A stretch of 44,832 bases of DNA from Bacteroidota bacterium (GCA_020047715.1 JAIFNN010000020.1:1-44832); one strand, 5' to 3'. Shown: positions 16,708 to 25,389, numbered from the stretch's first letter. Made by a program: numbers and translations. Notes: generated by a model from the letters alone, not told the origin.

Positions 16708-16932
16708 TTATCCTGAACATGAGTTGCAACCATCAACGGATTCGCCTTTAAGCTTTTTAAAACATTTTATTTCATCGTGTTTCACACAGGTAATCCCGAG
16801 TTTGCGCATTTCTTTATTATGCCCAACCTGATATCTGGGAAATTTGCCGTTTTTACGGAACAGTATGTTAAATGCCATTCCGACCATGGCAAAGGATAGA
16901 AGTATGGCTGAGAGGAGTAATATTTTTATCAA
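16708..16932 (-). CDS. small Cys-containing membrane protein, second NqrM-like paralogue
   Basis: This 74-residue protein resembles its downstream neighbour. It has an N-terminal helix (MIKILLLSAILLSFAMVG), the basic FRKNGKF junction, then a tail with four cysteines (C49, C57, C69, C72). The middle reads VGHNKEMRKLGITCVK, a form I have seen in small Bacteroidota membrane proteins. It lies 188 bases upstream of the first small gene on the same strand. A TACTTTTG box (minus strand, 16980-16973) lies 40 bases before the ATG and is a likely promoter. A role in Nqr iron-centre assembly is inferred from position and cysteine pattern. Confidence 0.68.
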   Translation of the reverse strand: MIKILLLSAILLSFAMVGMAFNILFRKNGKFPRYQVGHNKEMRKLGITCVKHDEIKCFKKLKGESVDGCNSCSG

Positions 16933-16972
16933 CGGCTGAACAATTATGGTTTGTGAATGTCTGTATAAGGTG

Positions 16973-16980
16973 CAAAAGTA
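16973..16980 (-). promoter_or_regulatory. Bacteroidota -7 box (TACTTTTG) upstream of the small Cys membrane gene
   Basis: On the minus strand TACTTTTG matches TAnnTTTG and sits 40 bases before the ATG at 16932. No -33 element was recognised. Confidence 0.4.
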
Positions 16981-17108
16981 ATTAATTTATAGTACTCTGG
17001 TAATTAAATCTTCCTTTTATAAGGTTAAAACAGATTTGATCTTCTCTTGTCTTATATGAGAAACTTTCAGTTTTTTGAGCCTTTTTAATCAAAGTTGATT
17101 TTCCTTGA

Positions 17109-17116
17109 TACCTTTG
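17109..17116 (+). promoter_or_regulatory. Bacteroidota -7 box (TACCTTTG) upstream of the E1 gene
   Basis: TACCTTTG matches TAnnTTTG and lies 35 bases before the ATG at 17152. The region 16981-17151 otherwise holds no reading frame. Confidence 0.5.
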
Positions 17117-17151
17117 AACAGTTGAATTTCATTTCATAAAGAGTTTTAGTC

Positions 17152-19575
17152 ATGACAACAATAAAAATTAAGGATCCCAGCTTTGAAGAGTTTGTTCGCG
17201 AAGTCCTTGCCGATTACAAGATAGCTATGGTAAGCCGCCATTGCAGCCTTCTGGCCCGAAAGGAAGTGCTTACCGGAAAAGCCAAATTCGGAATTTTTGG
17301 CGACGGGAAGGAGGTTGCACAGATTGCTATGGCTAAGAGTTTCATGGCAGGAGATTGGCGATCGGGTTATTACCGCGATCAGACTTTTATGTTTGCTACA
17401 GGAATCAGCAATCCCGAAGAGTTTTTCGCCCAGATTTATGGCGACACAGGTCTTGATCATAATCCCGGGAACGGTGGCCGCTCCTTCAATAATCACTTTT
17501 GTACGCGAACATTGCGTCCCGATGGCTCCTGGCAGAACCTTGCCGAGTTAAAGAACTCCGCAGCCGATTTGTCACCTACCGCAGGTCAGATGCCAAGGTT
17601 AGTTGGACTGGGATATGCATCAAAGTTGTTCCGACAGAACAAGGAGCTTCATAAGTACAAAGAGTTTTCCGACAATGGCAACGAAGTGGCTTTCGGAATG
17701 ATCGGTGATGCAAGTACGGCAGAAGGTCCTTTCTTCGAGACAGTGAACGCTGCAGCGGTTCTGCAAATCCCTATGGCCATTGCCGTGTGGGACGATGGCT
17801 ATGGGATTTCCGTAACCAAGGATCTTCAAATTGTTAAAGCAAGCATTTCCGAGGCTCTTAAAGGTTTTGAGAAAAAAGAGGGCGAAAATGGCATCCTTAT
17901 TTACAAAGCATTCGGTTGGGATTATCCGGGCTTGTGTAAAGTTTTTAAAGAGGGAATTGCAATCTGCCGGGCTGAACACATCCCCGTGCTTTTCCATATC
18001 GATGAAATGGTACAGCCTACCGGCCATTCAACCTCAGGCTCCCACGAGCGCTATAAAACAACCGAACGACTGCAATGGGAATTGGACTACGATCCCATCA
18101 AAAAAATGAGGGAATGGATATTTGAAAAGGAAATTGCTACTGAGCTCGAGTTGGAACGGATTGATGCCGAAGCGGAGAAGGAAGTCCGTGAAGCGCGTAA
18201 CCGGGCGTGGAAGCATTATATTGGCCCCATTGAAAAGGAACGAAGCGAAATACTAGCTATCATTGAAAACCGCGGCTGTCAATGCAAAGCCGATAAATTC
18301 GACAAAGTAGGTGCTTATGCGAGCAACCTGAAAAAAATAATCAATCCGATCCGTAAAGACAATCTCAGCACGGCCAAACGTATCCTTCGGCATGTTTGTC
18401 TCGATTGTCCCGGACGGCAGGAACTTCAAAGCAAGTTATCTGCCTGGCTTGAAGCTGAGAAGCGGAAAAATGTGGATCGGTATAACACCACGCTTTACAA
18501 CGAAACCGAGCGTTCCGCACTAAAAGTCAAACCATTGCCGCCTATGTACAGCGATGACCCGGAAATGGTTAACGGGAGAGAGATTATTCAGGGCAACTTT
18601 GACAAACTATTTCAGAAACTGCCCTTGCTCGTAACTTTTGGGGAAGATACAGGGAAAATTGGCGATGTAAATAAGGCTTTGGAGGGATTGCAGGATAAGT
18701 ATGGCGACCTTCGGATTACCGATACCGGCATACGTGAGACGACTATTCTGGGTCAGGGAATAGGCATGGCATTGCGGGGACTGAGGCCCATTGCCGAGAT
18801 ACAATATTTCGATTATCTGCTCTATGGTTTGCAGACCCTGAGCGATGATTTGGCAACGCTTCACTGGCGCACCAAAGCCGGACAGGCAGCTCCGCTGATC
18901 GTTAGAACCCGAGGGCATCGACTCGAAGGAATCTGGCATTCGGGATCGCCTATGGGGATGGTGATTAACGCAATCAGAGGGATGTATGTTTGCGTGCCTC
19001 GAGACATGACCCGTGCCGCCGGCTTCTACAATACCCTCTTAGCGGCCGATGATCCGGCAATCGTTATCGAGCCATTGAACGGTTACAGACTTAAAGAGGC
19101 CCTTCCGGAAAATATCGGCGAGTTCAAAATACCTTTGGGCGTACCGGAAATCTTGAAAGAAGGAACCGATATCACACTCGTTACCTACGGATCGTGCGTG
19201 AGAATCGCCATCAATGCGATCGAGCAACTGGAGGAATTTGGAATAAGCGTTGAACTAATCGACGTGCAAACGCTTCTTCCTTTTGATATTAACCATGTTA
19301 TCGCCAAATCGGTCAAGAAGACCAACAAAGTAGTTTTTTTCGATGAGGATGTTCCCGGGGGAGCCACAGCTTATATGATGCAGAAAGTACTTGAGGAGCA
19401 AAAAGCTTTCTTCAGCCTCGATGCCGAACCGCGAACCATATGTGCAAAGGATCACCGGCCGGCATATGGAACCGATGGGGATTATTTCTCCAACCCCAAT
19501 GCTGAAGATGTTTTTGAAACGCTTTATGGCATCATGAACGATACCAATCCCTCAAAATTCCCTTTGCTTTATTGA
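17152..19575 (+). CDS. alpha-ketoacid dehydrogenase E1, fused alpha and beta subunits
   Basis: The 807-residue protein joins a thiamine-diphosphate E1 alpha half (about 1-330) and beta half (about 460-807). This resembles branched-chain 2-oxoacid dehydrogenase E1 as found fused in Bacteroidota. In the alpha half the ThDP motif starts GDASTAEG (185-192) and ends in WDDGYGIS (213-220), where the usual Asn-Asn is Asp-Asp. In the beta half are FGEDTGKIGDV (catalytic-type Glu near 498), TDTGIRETTILGQGIGMA, GHRLEGIWHS and VELIDVQTLLPFD. A linker of about 365-460 has four cysteines (C376, C378, C416, C419). No E2 or E3 gene is in the window, so the substrate (branched-chain keto acids, pyruvate or other) stays open. 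Confidence 0.88.
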   Translation: MTTIKIKDPSFEEFVREVLADYKIAMVSRHCSLLARKEVLTGKAKFGIFGDGKEVAQIAMAKSFMAGDWRSGYYRDQTFMFATGISNPEEFFAQIYGDTGLDHNPGNGGRSFNNHFCTRTLRPDGSWQNLAELKNSAADLSPTAGQMPRLVGLGYASKLFRQNKELHKYKEFSDNGNEVAFGMIGDASTAEGPFFETVNAAAVLQIPMAIAVWDDGYGISVTKDLQIVKASISEALKGFEKKEGENGILIYKAFGWDYPGLCKVFKEGIAICRAEHIPVLFHIDEMVQPTGHSTSGSHERYKTTERLQWELDYDPIKKMREWIFEKEIATELELERIDAEAEKEVREARNRAWKHYIGPIEKERSEILAIIENRGCQCKADKFDKVGAYASNLKKIINPIRKDNLSTAKRILRHVCLDCPGRQELQSKLSAWLEAEKRKNVDRYNTTLYNETERSALKVKPLPPMYSDDPEMVNGREIIQGNFDKLFQKLPLLVTFGEDTGKIGDVNKALEGLQDKYGDLRITDTGIRETTILGQGIGMALRGLRPIAEIQYFDYLLYGLQTLSDDLATLHWRTKAGQAAPLIVRTRGHRLEGIWHSGSPMGMVINAIRGMYVCVPRDMTRAAGFYNTLLAADDPAIVIEPLNGYRLKEALPENIGEFKIPLGVPEILKEGTDITLVTYGSCVRIAINAIEQLEEFGISVELIDVQTLLPFDINHVIAKSVKKTNKVVFFDEDVPGGATAYMMQKVLEEQKAFFSLDAEPRTICAKDHRPAYGTDGDYFSNPNAEDVFETLYGIMNDTNPSKFPLLY

Positions 19576-21063
19576 TTAAACGTCAAGACGCGACTGGTCG
19601 TAATCGACCTTCTCAGGGATTTCCCCGTCCTTGTACCGCCTGATCTTATAATTCAGATGGGCTATTCCAATTGCTACAAACGGGTTGATGATATTGAAAA
19701 AACAATAAGGCAAATACGTCCAAGTACTCACTCCGAGCACTCTGGATTGTGTTGCTCCGCATGTATTCCAGGGGATTAGCACGCTCGTGAGGGTTCCCCC
19801 GTCTTCCAAGGTTCGGCTTAACAATTCCGGTTTGTACCCTCGCTTCCGGTATATATCTGCAAACATCCTTCCCGGAACCACAATGGAAATATATTGGTCC
19901 GATGCGGTGATGTTAAAAAAGACGCTGGTTGCTATGGTTGTGGCTACAAGACTGCCTGTGCTTTTGGCAAAACGGATTATAGACTGCGTAATTCTTACCA
20001 ACATTCCGGCTGATTCCATGGTTCCCCCGAAAATCATAGCAGCCATAATGAGCCAGATCGTGTTCAACATGCCCGACATGCCATCGGTAGAGAGCAGTTC
20101 ATCAACCATTCCATTTTGGGTAACTACACTCACGTGGCCGTACATCGCCTGCATTACAGTGATATATGAAGCCTTAAAAAAGTTGTCGTGAACCCCGGAG
20201 ATTTCTGCAATAAGGTGAGGCTGGAAAATTATTGCAAAGAGTCCGCCAAGCAAACTGCCGGCAAGAATAGACGGCAAGGGCGGCACTTTCTTAATGATAA
20301 TTACTATTAGGGTAACAGGAACCAGGAAAAGCCAGGGAGTTATGGTGAATCGGCTTTCAATGGCTTTAATAACGGCCGGAATATCGGTTGATGTTTCCTG
20401 AAAGTCATAATTAAATCCAATCACCAAAAAAATCAACAGACAAAGGATCATACTTGGGGTGGTGGTGATCGCCATGTAACGGATATGGGTGAACAGATCG
20501 GTTCCGGCCATGGCAGGTGCCAGGTTGGTGGTGTCGGATAAAGGGGACATCTTATCGCCGAAATAGGAGCCTGAAATTACGGCACCTGCAATTATTCCTT
20601 CGTGCAGGCCAAAAGTTTTGCCAATACCAACCAAGGCAATCCCTATGGTTGCAACCGTCGACCATGAACTTCCGGTTGCCAGGGATACAATTCCAGTTAT
20701 AACAACAGTTGCAAAGAGAAATATCGAAGGATGGAAAAGTTTCAGTCCATAACAAATCATTGCGGGCACAACACCGCTTATCATCCACGTTCCTGCCAGG
20801 GCGCCGATAAGCAAAAGAATCAGTATGGATGGCATAGCCGAGCCTATGGAAAGTACAATTCTTTTTCGGACATAGGTCCACGAGTAGCCAAGCCTCACAG
20901 CAATAATTCCCGCAATTGCAGCCGCAAGGGTCAGGGCTATTTGATTAGCACCGTTCAAAGTATTATCACCGAAATAAAGAACGTTGAAAAAGAGCATGCA
21001 GATGAGCAGCCCAATAGGGATGAGCGCCTGAAGCAGGGAAGGATTTTTTTCGGAACTATTCAT
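19576..21063 (-). CDS. nhaC: Na+/H+ antiporter, NhaC family
   Basis: This inner-membrane antiporter exchanges Na+ for H+. It is 495 residues from the ATG at 21063, with about twelve membrane segments. NhaC-family stretches include GSSWSTVATIGIALVGIG, SGSYFGDKMSPLSDTTNLAP, FFNITASDQYISIVVPGRMF and TSVLIPWNTCGA. An upstream ATG at 21132 would add 23 polar residues; the shorter start is preferred because the first membrane helix then lies close to the N-terminus. It abuts the E1 gene end to end with zero spacing. It may work with Nqr in sodium balance, which is inference. Confidence 0.9.
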   Translation of the reverse strand: MNSSEKNPSLLQALIPIGLLICMLFFNVLYFGDNTLNGANQIALTLAAAIAGIIAVRLGYSWTYVRKRIVLSIGSAMPSILILLLIGALAGTWMISGVVPAMICYGLKLFHPSIFLFATVVITGIVSLATGSSWSTVATIGIALVGIGKTFGLHEGIIAGAVISGSYFGDKMSPLSDTTNLAPAMAGTDLFTHIRYMAITTTPSMILCLLIFLVIGFNYDFQETSTDIPAVIKAIESRFTITPWLFLVPVTLIVIIIKKVPPLPSILAGSLLGGLFAIIFQPHLIAEISGVHDNFFKASYITVMQAMYGHVSVVTQNGMVDELLSTDGMSGMLNTIWLIMAAMIFGGTMESAGMLVRITQSIIRFAKSTGSLVATTIATSVFFNITASDQYISIVVPGRMFADIYRKRGYKPELLSRTLEDGGTLTSVLIPWNTCGATQSRVLGVSTWTYLPYCFFNIINPFVAIGIAHLNYKIRRYKDGEIPEKVDYDQSRLDV

Positions 21064-21367
21064 GTTTGCAGATTCAAAGCGGGAAGATAATAATTTATTT
21101 GGTGTTTTGAAGCTATTGGATTCCCGAGGCATTAAGGTTTTGTGAATAATAAACGGGTAATTTGTGATTTTCTCTATAATCTATTTGGAGAAATTTAGAA
21201 GCATAGGCAACTTTTTACATAGAAAAGAGGTCTAAATTTTATATCCTAAAAAAACAGTTACCTGACAACTTTTTTGTGATCTTTATCAAATAGCTGTCTT
21301 TTTTGTTGAATTATTGATCCAAGGCTTAGTAAATTCACATCGTTTTAAACCGAGGAAAACGCAAGCT
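21064..21367. other. divergent intergenic region between nhaC and yqgE
   Basis: These 304 bases separate two divergent genes and must hold both promoters. The stretch is AT-rich. I see only imperfect TAnnTTTG-like boxes, for example near 21149-21157 and 21181-21188, and no hairpin terminator or RNA gene. No supported coding frame was found. Confidence 0.4.
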
Positions 21368-21955
21368 ATGAACATAAATATTGATTTCTTCAAAATTACG
21401 AACAACAAAGTTGCTTCGAAGGGAAGAGTCCTCATAGCAGAACCGTTTCTCAACGACACATACTTTAAGCGTTCGGTGGTTTTTATTACAGAGCATAACG
21501 AGGAGGGCTCTGTTGGTTTCGTATTGAATAAGCCCATAGAATTAAAAGTGCAGGATGTGATTCAGAATTTCCCGTTTATTGATTCGGGCATCAGCATCGG
21601 TGGGCCTGTTAATACCAACACTTTGCATTACATTCATACCTTGGGCAGCTTGATACCCGATAGTATAAATGTATTGGATAATATTTATTGGGGCGGGGAT
21701 TTCGAAACTTTGAAAGATTTGATTTCCAAGGGTCAGGTAAGTAAAGATCAGGTGAGGTTCTTTCTGGGATATTCAGGTTGGGGCGCTCAGCAACTCGAAA
21801 ATGAGTTGAACGACAGTGCATGGCTTGTTGCCGAAATGGATGCCGAAATGATTATGAAGGGCGACGAAGCAGGCTTCTGGAACCAAACTCTTGAGAATAT
21901 GGATAACAAGTACCAGGTGTGGGCAAACTTCCCTGAAAACCCCGGGCTTAACTAA
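21368..21955 (+). CDS. YqgE/AlgH family protein
   Basis: This is a 195-residue cytoplasmic protein of the YqgE/AlgH family (DUF179), widespread and of unknown biochemical role. Family stretches are KGRVLIAEPFLNDTYFKRSVV near the start, EHNEEGSVGFVLNKP, SIGGPVNTNTLHYIH, IYWGGDFE and FFLGYSGWGAQQLENEL. The ATG at 21368 is chosen; the frame stays open for 18 codons upstream to 21314, but those residues are not part of the family. The end overlaps the convergent gmhB stop by 8 bases. Confidence 0.92.
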   Translation: MNINIDFFKITNNKVASKGRVLIAEPFLNDTYFKRSVVFITEHNEEGSVGFVLNKPIELKVQDVIQNFPFIDSGISIGGPVNTNTLHYIHTLGSLIPDSINVLDNIYWGGDFETLKDLISKGQVSKDQVRFFLGYSGWGAQQLENELNDSAWLVAEMDAEMIMKGDEAGFWNQTLENMDNKYQVWANFPENPGLN

Positions 21956-22451
21956 TCCGTAGCAATTCCCTTATCTTTGGAATCACCAGCCTCAAATCCT
22001 GATTTGCTTCTGTCTTAATGCCAGCCAATCCCACTTTTTGGCCGGCCTCAATATCTGTGTCCCTATCGCCTATAAAGAACGATTCTTTTACATTAACAGA
22101 AAATCTTGAAATAGCCTTCTCAATGAGAACTGTATCGGGTTTTCGGCAAATACATCGCTCGTTTTCGGGGTGGTGGGGGCAATAATAGATTTCGTCGAAG
22201 AAAAGCTTGTGGGCTTTAAGCAGGGAGGCCATTTTCTCGTGCACCTTGTCAACATCGTGTATTGTGCATACTCCCCTGGAAATACCTCCTTGGTTGGAAA
22301 TAATGATGAGAAGATATCCCTCCTGCTTCAGCCACTGCAAAAGTTCGACTACCCCGGTATTCAACTCGAAATCATTCGGGTCTGAAACGTAATAATACCC
22401 TGAATCGTTGTTGATTACACCGTCGCGATCAAAAAAAACTGCCTTATTCAT
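21948..22451 (-). CDS. gmhB: D-glycero-beta-D-manno-heptose-1,7-bisphosphate 7-phosphatase (HAD-IIIA)
   Basis: GmhB dephosphorylates heptose 1,7-bisphosphate in ADP-heptose synthesis for LPS. The 167-residue HAD phosphatase has the nucleophile motif FFDRDGVIN (D8 and D10), the ISNQGGISRG Thr/Ser motif, the zinc-loop CPHHPENERCICRKP and the FIGDRDTDIEAG acid motif. A related histidinol-phosphate phosphatase is possible because the two share this zinc loop, but rfaD at 3513 makes the heptose role more likely. It is the last gene of a tight four-gene operon, starting 3 bases after the rhomboid gene, and its stop overlaps yqgE. Confidence 0.88.
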   Translation of the reverse strand: MNKAVFFDRDGVINNDSGYYYVSDPNDFELNTGVVELLQWLKQEGYLLIIISNQGGISRGVCTIHDVDKVHEKMASLLKAHKLFFDEIYYCPHHPENERCICRKPDTVLIEKAISRFSVNVKESFFIGDRDTDIEAGQKVGLAGIKTEANQDLRLVIPKIRELLRIS

Positions 22452-22454
22452 AAT

Positions 22455-23072
22455 TTATAAGCCCAATTGTTGGATAAATTTGCTTATTAAGCCCGGATAA
22501 AGAAACATCGGGTAGATTATTCCATAGATAGCTCCCCATAAATGCGCGTCGTGGTTAATGTGGTCTTTGTCTTTCCGACCCATATAGCTGGAATATCCCA
22601 GGTAGAGTATGCCAAAGACAATTCCCGGCATAGGAAGAATCCCGTAAAGCAAGATCTTTTCAAGGGGGGAAAAGAATATACTTGTGAATAGTATTGCCGA
22701 TACAGCCCCTGATGCCCCAACAGCGATATAGTAGGGGTCTTTTCTCTTCTTCAGATAGGTAGTGAGGCTTGAAATCACAATTGCCGAAAAATAAAGAACC
22801 AAAAAGCTTACTAGGCCTGATTGAATATGCCCTGCGTTTTCAAGAAAGCCAAACTCCCGTTCCACATATAACCCAAACGAAAACAGAACCACCATATTAA
22901 TAAGCAGGTGAATCCAATCGGCATGCAAAAAAGCATGCGAAACAAAGCGGAATAACTCTTTGCGCTGAGCAATTCGGTATGGCGAGAAGTCGTAACGACT
23001 CATTATTACGGGGTTCTGAAACGCAATGAATGAAACAATTGCAGTAATTATAACCAAAGTGATTGTCACCAT
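22455..23072 (-). CDS. rhomboid-family intramembrane serine protease
   Basis: This 205-residue inner-membrane protein has about six membrane segments. The catalytic serine is S121 in AVGASGAVSA and the catalytic histidine H177 in HDAHLWGAIYG. The HLLINM segment (H55 and N59) gives the H-x3-N motif of the family. These residues are intact, so an active rhomboid protease is expected; its substrate is unknown. Only two bases separate its start from the end of holA, and gmhB starts 3 bases after it, so it belongs to the amn-holA-rhomboid-gmhB operon. Confidence 0.92.
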   Translation of the reverse strand: MVTITLVIITAIVSFIAFQNPVIMSRYDFSPYRIAQRKELFRFVSHAFLHADWIHLLINMVVLFSFGLYVEREFGFLENAGHIQSGLVSFLVLYFSAIVISSLTTYLKKRKDPYYIAVGASGAVSAILFTSIFFSPLEKILLYGILPMPGIVFGILYLGYSSYMGRKDKDHINHDAHLWGAIYGIIYPMFLYPGLISKFIQQLGL

Positions 23073-23074
23073 TA

Positions 23075-24097
23075 TCAGTGTAGGATTTTAAAAATTAGCT
23101 CTTTTAGCAAATCTCCGGCCTCGGTTGATGCGTTTCCGTACCCTTTTGATTTTATATCGTATTCGCGCAGCAAGGAAATGATGTGCATCACTTTCGACGC
23201 GTTGTAATGTCGTGCCGCGTTTTCGTATTCTGAAACAAAGAAGGGGTTTATCTTCAGGGTTGCGGCTATATTGTTTTTCGATTTATCGCTGAGGCTATGG
23301 TACAATAAGATCTTGGTGAAGAAAAGGTACAGCATGGAAAGGGTGACCGCAATATTGTTGTTTTTCTGATTTTCGGCGAAATAGTTGATGATCTGATTGG
23401 CTTTCAGGATATCTTTCGTTCCAAGCGCGTTTTGCAGTTCAAAGTTGTTGTACTCTTTGCTGATGCCAATGTTTTTCTCAATGTCTTGTGCCGTAATTGG
23501 TTTGGAATTATCGGCAAGCACAATTACCAGTTTGTCGAGCTCATTCGAGATTCTCGAAAGATCGTTGCCCAGAAACTCGGTAAGAAGAATAGCAGCCTTG
23601 GGATCGATTTTATAATGCCGTTTTGCCAGATTGTTTGAAATCCACTCGGGAATCTTATTGTCATAAAGCTTCTTGGATTCGTAGTAAACAGCATTTTCCT
23701 GAAGCGATTTGTAAATGATTTTCCTTTTGTCGAGGCTTTTGTACTTGTAATTAATTACCAAAAGAGTTGATTTCAGGGGATTCTTAATGTAATGGATCAG
23801 CTCATCGAAGTTTTTGAGCTCCTGTGCCTCTTTTAAAATCACAAGCTGGTAGTTTGCCATCATGGGAAAACGGCGGGCAATATTGGTAACGGCAGCGGCA
23901 TCCGCGTCTTTTCCGTAAACAACGGTTTGGTTGAACGACTTCTCAGCCTCCGTCAGCACATTTTGCATGATATATTCGGTAAGCTTGTCGATATAATAAG
24001 GCTCTTCCCCGCATAGGAAATATATGGGACGATAGATCTTATTTTTCAGATCCTTGAATAATTGCTCAATGCTTATGGTGGTTTGCGTACTGGCCAT
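23075..24097 (-). CDS. holA: DNA polymerase III subunit delta
   Basis: HolA is the clamp-loader subunit that opens the sliding clamp. At 340 residues it is of family length. Recognisable parts are the N-terminal PIYFLCGEEPYYIDKLTEYI, the middle DLSRISNELDKLVI and a C-terminal helical collar with AARHYNASKVMHIISLLREYD and KGYGNAS. As usual for delta, the P-loop is not functional. It is cytoplasmic. It starts 3 bases after amn and lies in a tight operon. A divergent HsdR-N-like nuclease gene next to amn is a neighbour often seen beside holA in Bacteroidota (from memory). Confidence 0.93.
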   Translation of the reverse strand: MASTQTTISIEQLFKDLKNKIYRPIYFLCGEEPYYIDKLTEYIMQNVLTEAEKSFNQTVVYGKDADAAAVTNIARRFPMMANYQLVILKEAQELKNFDELIHYIKNPLKSTLLVINYKYKSLDKRKIIYKSLQENAVYYESKKLYDNKIPEWISNNLAKRHYKIDPKAAILLTEFLGNDLSRISNELDKLVIVLADNSKPITAQDIEKNIGISKEYNNFELQNALGTKDILKANQIINYFAENQKNNNIAVTLSMLYLFFTKILLYHSLSDKSKNNIAATLKINPFFVSEYENAARHYNASKVMHIISLLREYDIKSKGYGNASTEAGDLLKELIFKILH

Positions 24098-24100
24098 ATT

Positions 24101-24874
24101 TTAGTCGAATCTCATATGTTTGACGGAAATGCCGTGGTTTTTAAGTTCCTTCAGCGAATCAACCCCGATTAGAAGATGCTCTTTCACGAAATTTTTACTG
24201 ACTGATTTATCGCTTTCACTTGTTTTGACACCGGAAGAGATCATCGGTTGATCCGTCACGAGCAGCAGCGCACCGGTTGGTATTTCATTTACAAAACCTA
24301 CAGTGAAGATGGTTGCAGTCTCCATATCAATTGCCATGGAGCGCGTTCCACGAAGGTATTCCTTGAAATCCTCATCAAATTCCCACACTCTGCGGTTGGT
24401 GGTGTAAACGGTACCTGTCCAGTAATCCCTTCCCTTGCTTCTGATGGTGGAGGAAACGGCTCTCTGAAGCTTAAAGGCCGGTAGACTGGGTATTTCCGGG
24501 GGAAGGTACTCATTGGAAGTGCCTTCGCCTTTAATTGCAGCGATGGGAAGGATGAGGTCGCCCAGTTCGTTTTTTCGTTTAAGTCCCCCGCATTTGCCCA
24601 GAAACAATACAGCTTTGGGCAGAATGGCACTGAGCAAATCCATAATGGTTGCGGCGTTTGCACTGCCCATGCCAAAGTTGATTATTGTAATCCCGTCGGC
24701 TGTGGCGCAGGGCATGGGTACCCTTTTATTAATGACTTTTGTTTTATAGGTGGTGCAGAACAAATCCAGATACTGACTGAAGTTGGTTAATAAAACATAC
24801 TTCCCGAAGGAATCCAAACTGCATCCGGTGTACCGTGGAAGCCAATTATCAACAATCTCCTGTTTTGTCTTCAT
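24101..24874 (-). CDS. amn: AMP nucleosidase
   Basis: Amn hydrolyses AMP to adenine and ribose 5-phosphate. The 257-residue protein is the short form seen in Bacteroidota, lacking the long N-terminal domain of the E. coli enzyme. The phosphorylase-superfamily fold is clear from ITIINFGMGSANAAT, LFLGKCGG, the ribose-contacting Glu in MAIDMETATIF and the catalytic Asp in LLLVTDQPM. The N-terminal KQEIVDNWLPRYTG is also typical. It is cytoplasmic. It is the first gene of the operon; the start is 47 bases from the divergent nuclease gene, so both promoters share that short space. MTA/SAH nucleosidase is less likely given the sequence pattern. Confidence 0.85.
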   Translation of the reverse strand: MKTKQEIVDNWLPRYTGCSLDSFGKYVLLTNFSQYLDLFCTTYKTKVINKRVPMPCATADGITIINFGMGSANAATIMDLLSAILPKAVLFLGKCGGLKRKNELGDLILPIAAIKGEGTSNEYLPPEIPSLPAFKLQRAVSSTIRSKGRDYWTGTVYTTNRRVWEFDEDFKEYLRGTRSMAIDMETATIFTVGFVNEIPTGALLLVTDQPMISSGVKTSESDKSVSKNFVKEHLLIGVDSLKELKNHGISVKHMRFD

Positions 24875-24921
24875 GTTATTACTGTTTTTTATACTTTAGC
24901 CTCCGCATTGACTCCGGTATT

Positions 24922-25389
24922 ATGAAAGCCTTAAATTTACCAACTTATTCCCTTAAAATAAAATCGGAAAACGATCTTGAGTATGTTTATGATCAGTTTC
25001 GGAAAAAATATGTTCGTTTAACACCTGAAGAATGGGTGCGCCAAAATTTTTCCCATTACCTGGTTAGTGAAAAACTCTATCCCGCTTCAAGGATGATGCT
25101 TGAGAAATCACTGAGCGTAAACAAGCTTTCCAAGCGTTGCGATATTCTGGTCTGCAATGATACGGGAGATCCTGTGCTGATGGTCGAATGCAAATCCCCC
25201 GAAATAAAAATCGGCCAAAGCACGTTTGAGCAGGTTTCAATATACAATCTTGCCTTTCGTGTTAAATATCTGATCATAACCAATGGCTTGCAACATTTTT
25301 GCTGTGTGGTGGATTTCGAAAGCCGGAGTGTGAATTTTCTGAGCGAGATACCTGAATACGATAGAATCAGGACCTTAGATGCGCACTAG
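24922..25389 (+). CDS. HsdR-N-terminal-like PD-(D/E)xK nuclease domain protein
   Basis: This 155-residue protein consists only of the type I restriction HsdR N-terminal nuclease-like domain (HSDR_N_2). The catalytic set is visible: Asp74 (RCDILV), Glu89 and Lys91 (MVECKSPEI), and a QxxxY motif at Q104-Y108 (QVSIY) as in RecB-type nucleases. No helicase, methylase or specificity gene is nearby, so it is not part of a restriction system in this window. It is divergent from amn-holA. The ATG at 24922 is chosen because the longer frame from 24835 would run over the start of amn. Function is unknown; a DNA-processing role is inferred. Its end overlaps the convergent GNAT gene by 15 bases. Confidence 0.85.
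   Translation: MKALNLPTYSLKIKSENDLEYVYDQFRKKYVRLTPEEWVRQNFSHYLVSEKLYPASRMMLEKSLSVNKLSKRCDILVCNDTGDPVLMVECKSPEIKIGQSTFEQVSIYNLAFRVKYLIITNGLQHFCCVVDFESRSVNFLSEIPEYDRIRTLDAH

Noticed and set aside
24101-24874. MTA/SAH nucleosidase or a second futalosine hydrolase
   Set aside because: The N-terminal and active-site stretches fit the short Bacteroidota AMP nucleosidase better, and mqnB is already present at 1943.
24835-24921. Longer start of the HsdR-N-like gene
   Set aside because: It would overlap the start of the divergent amn gene and adds residues unlike the domain.
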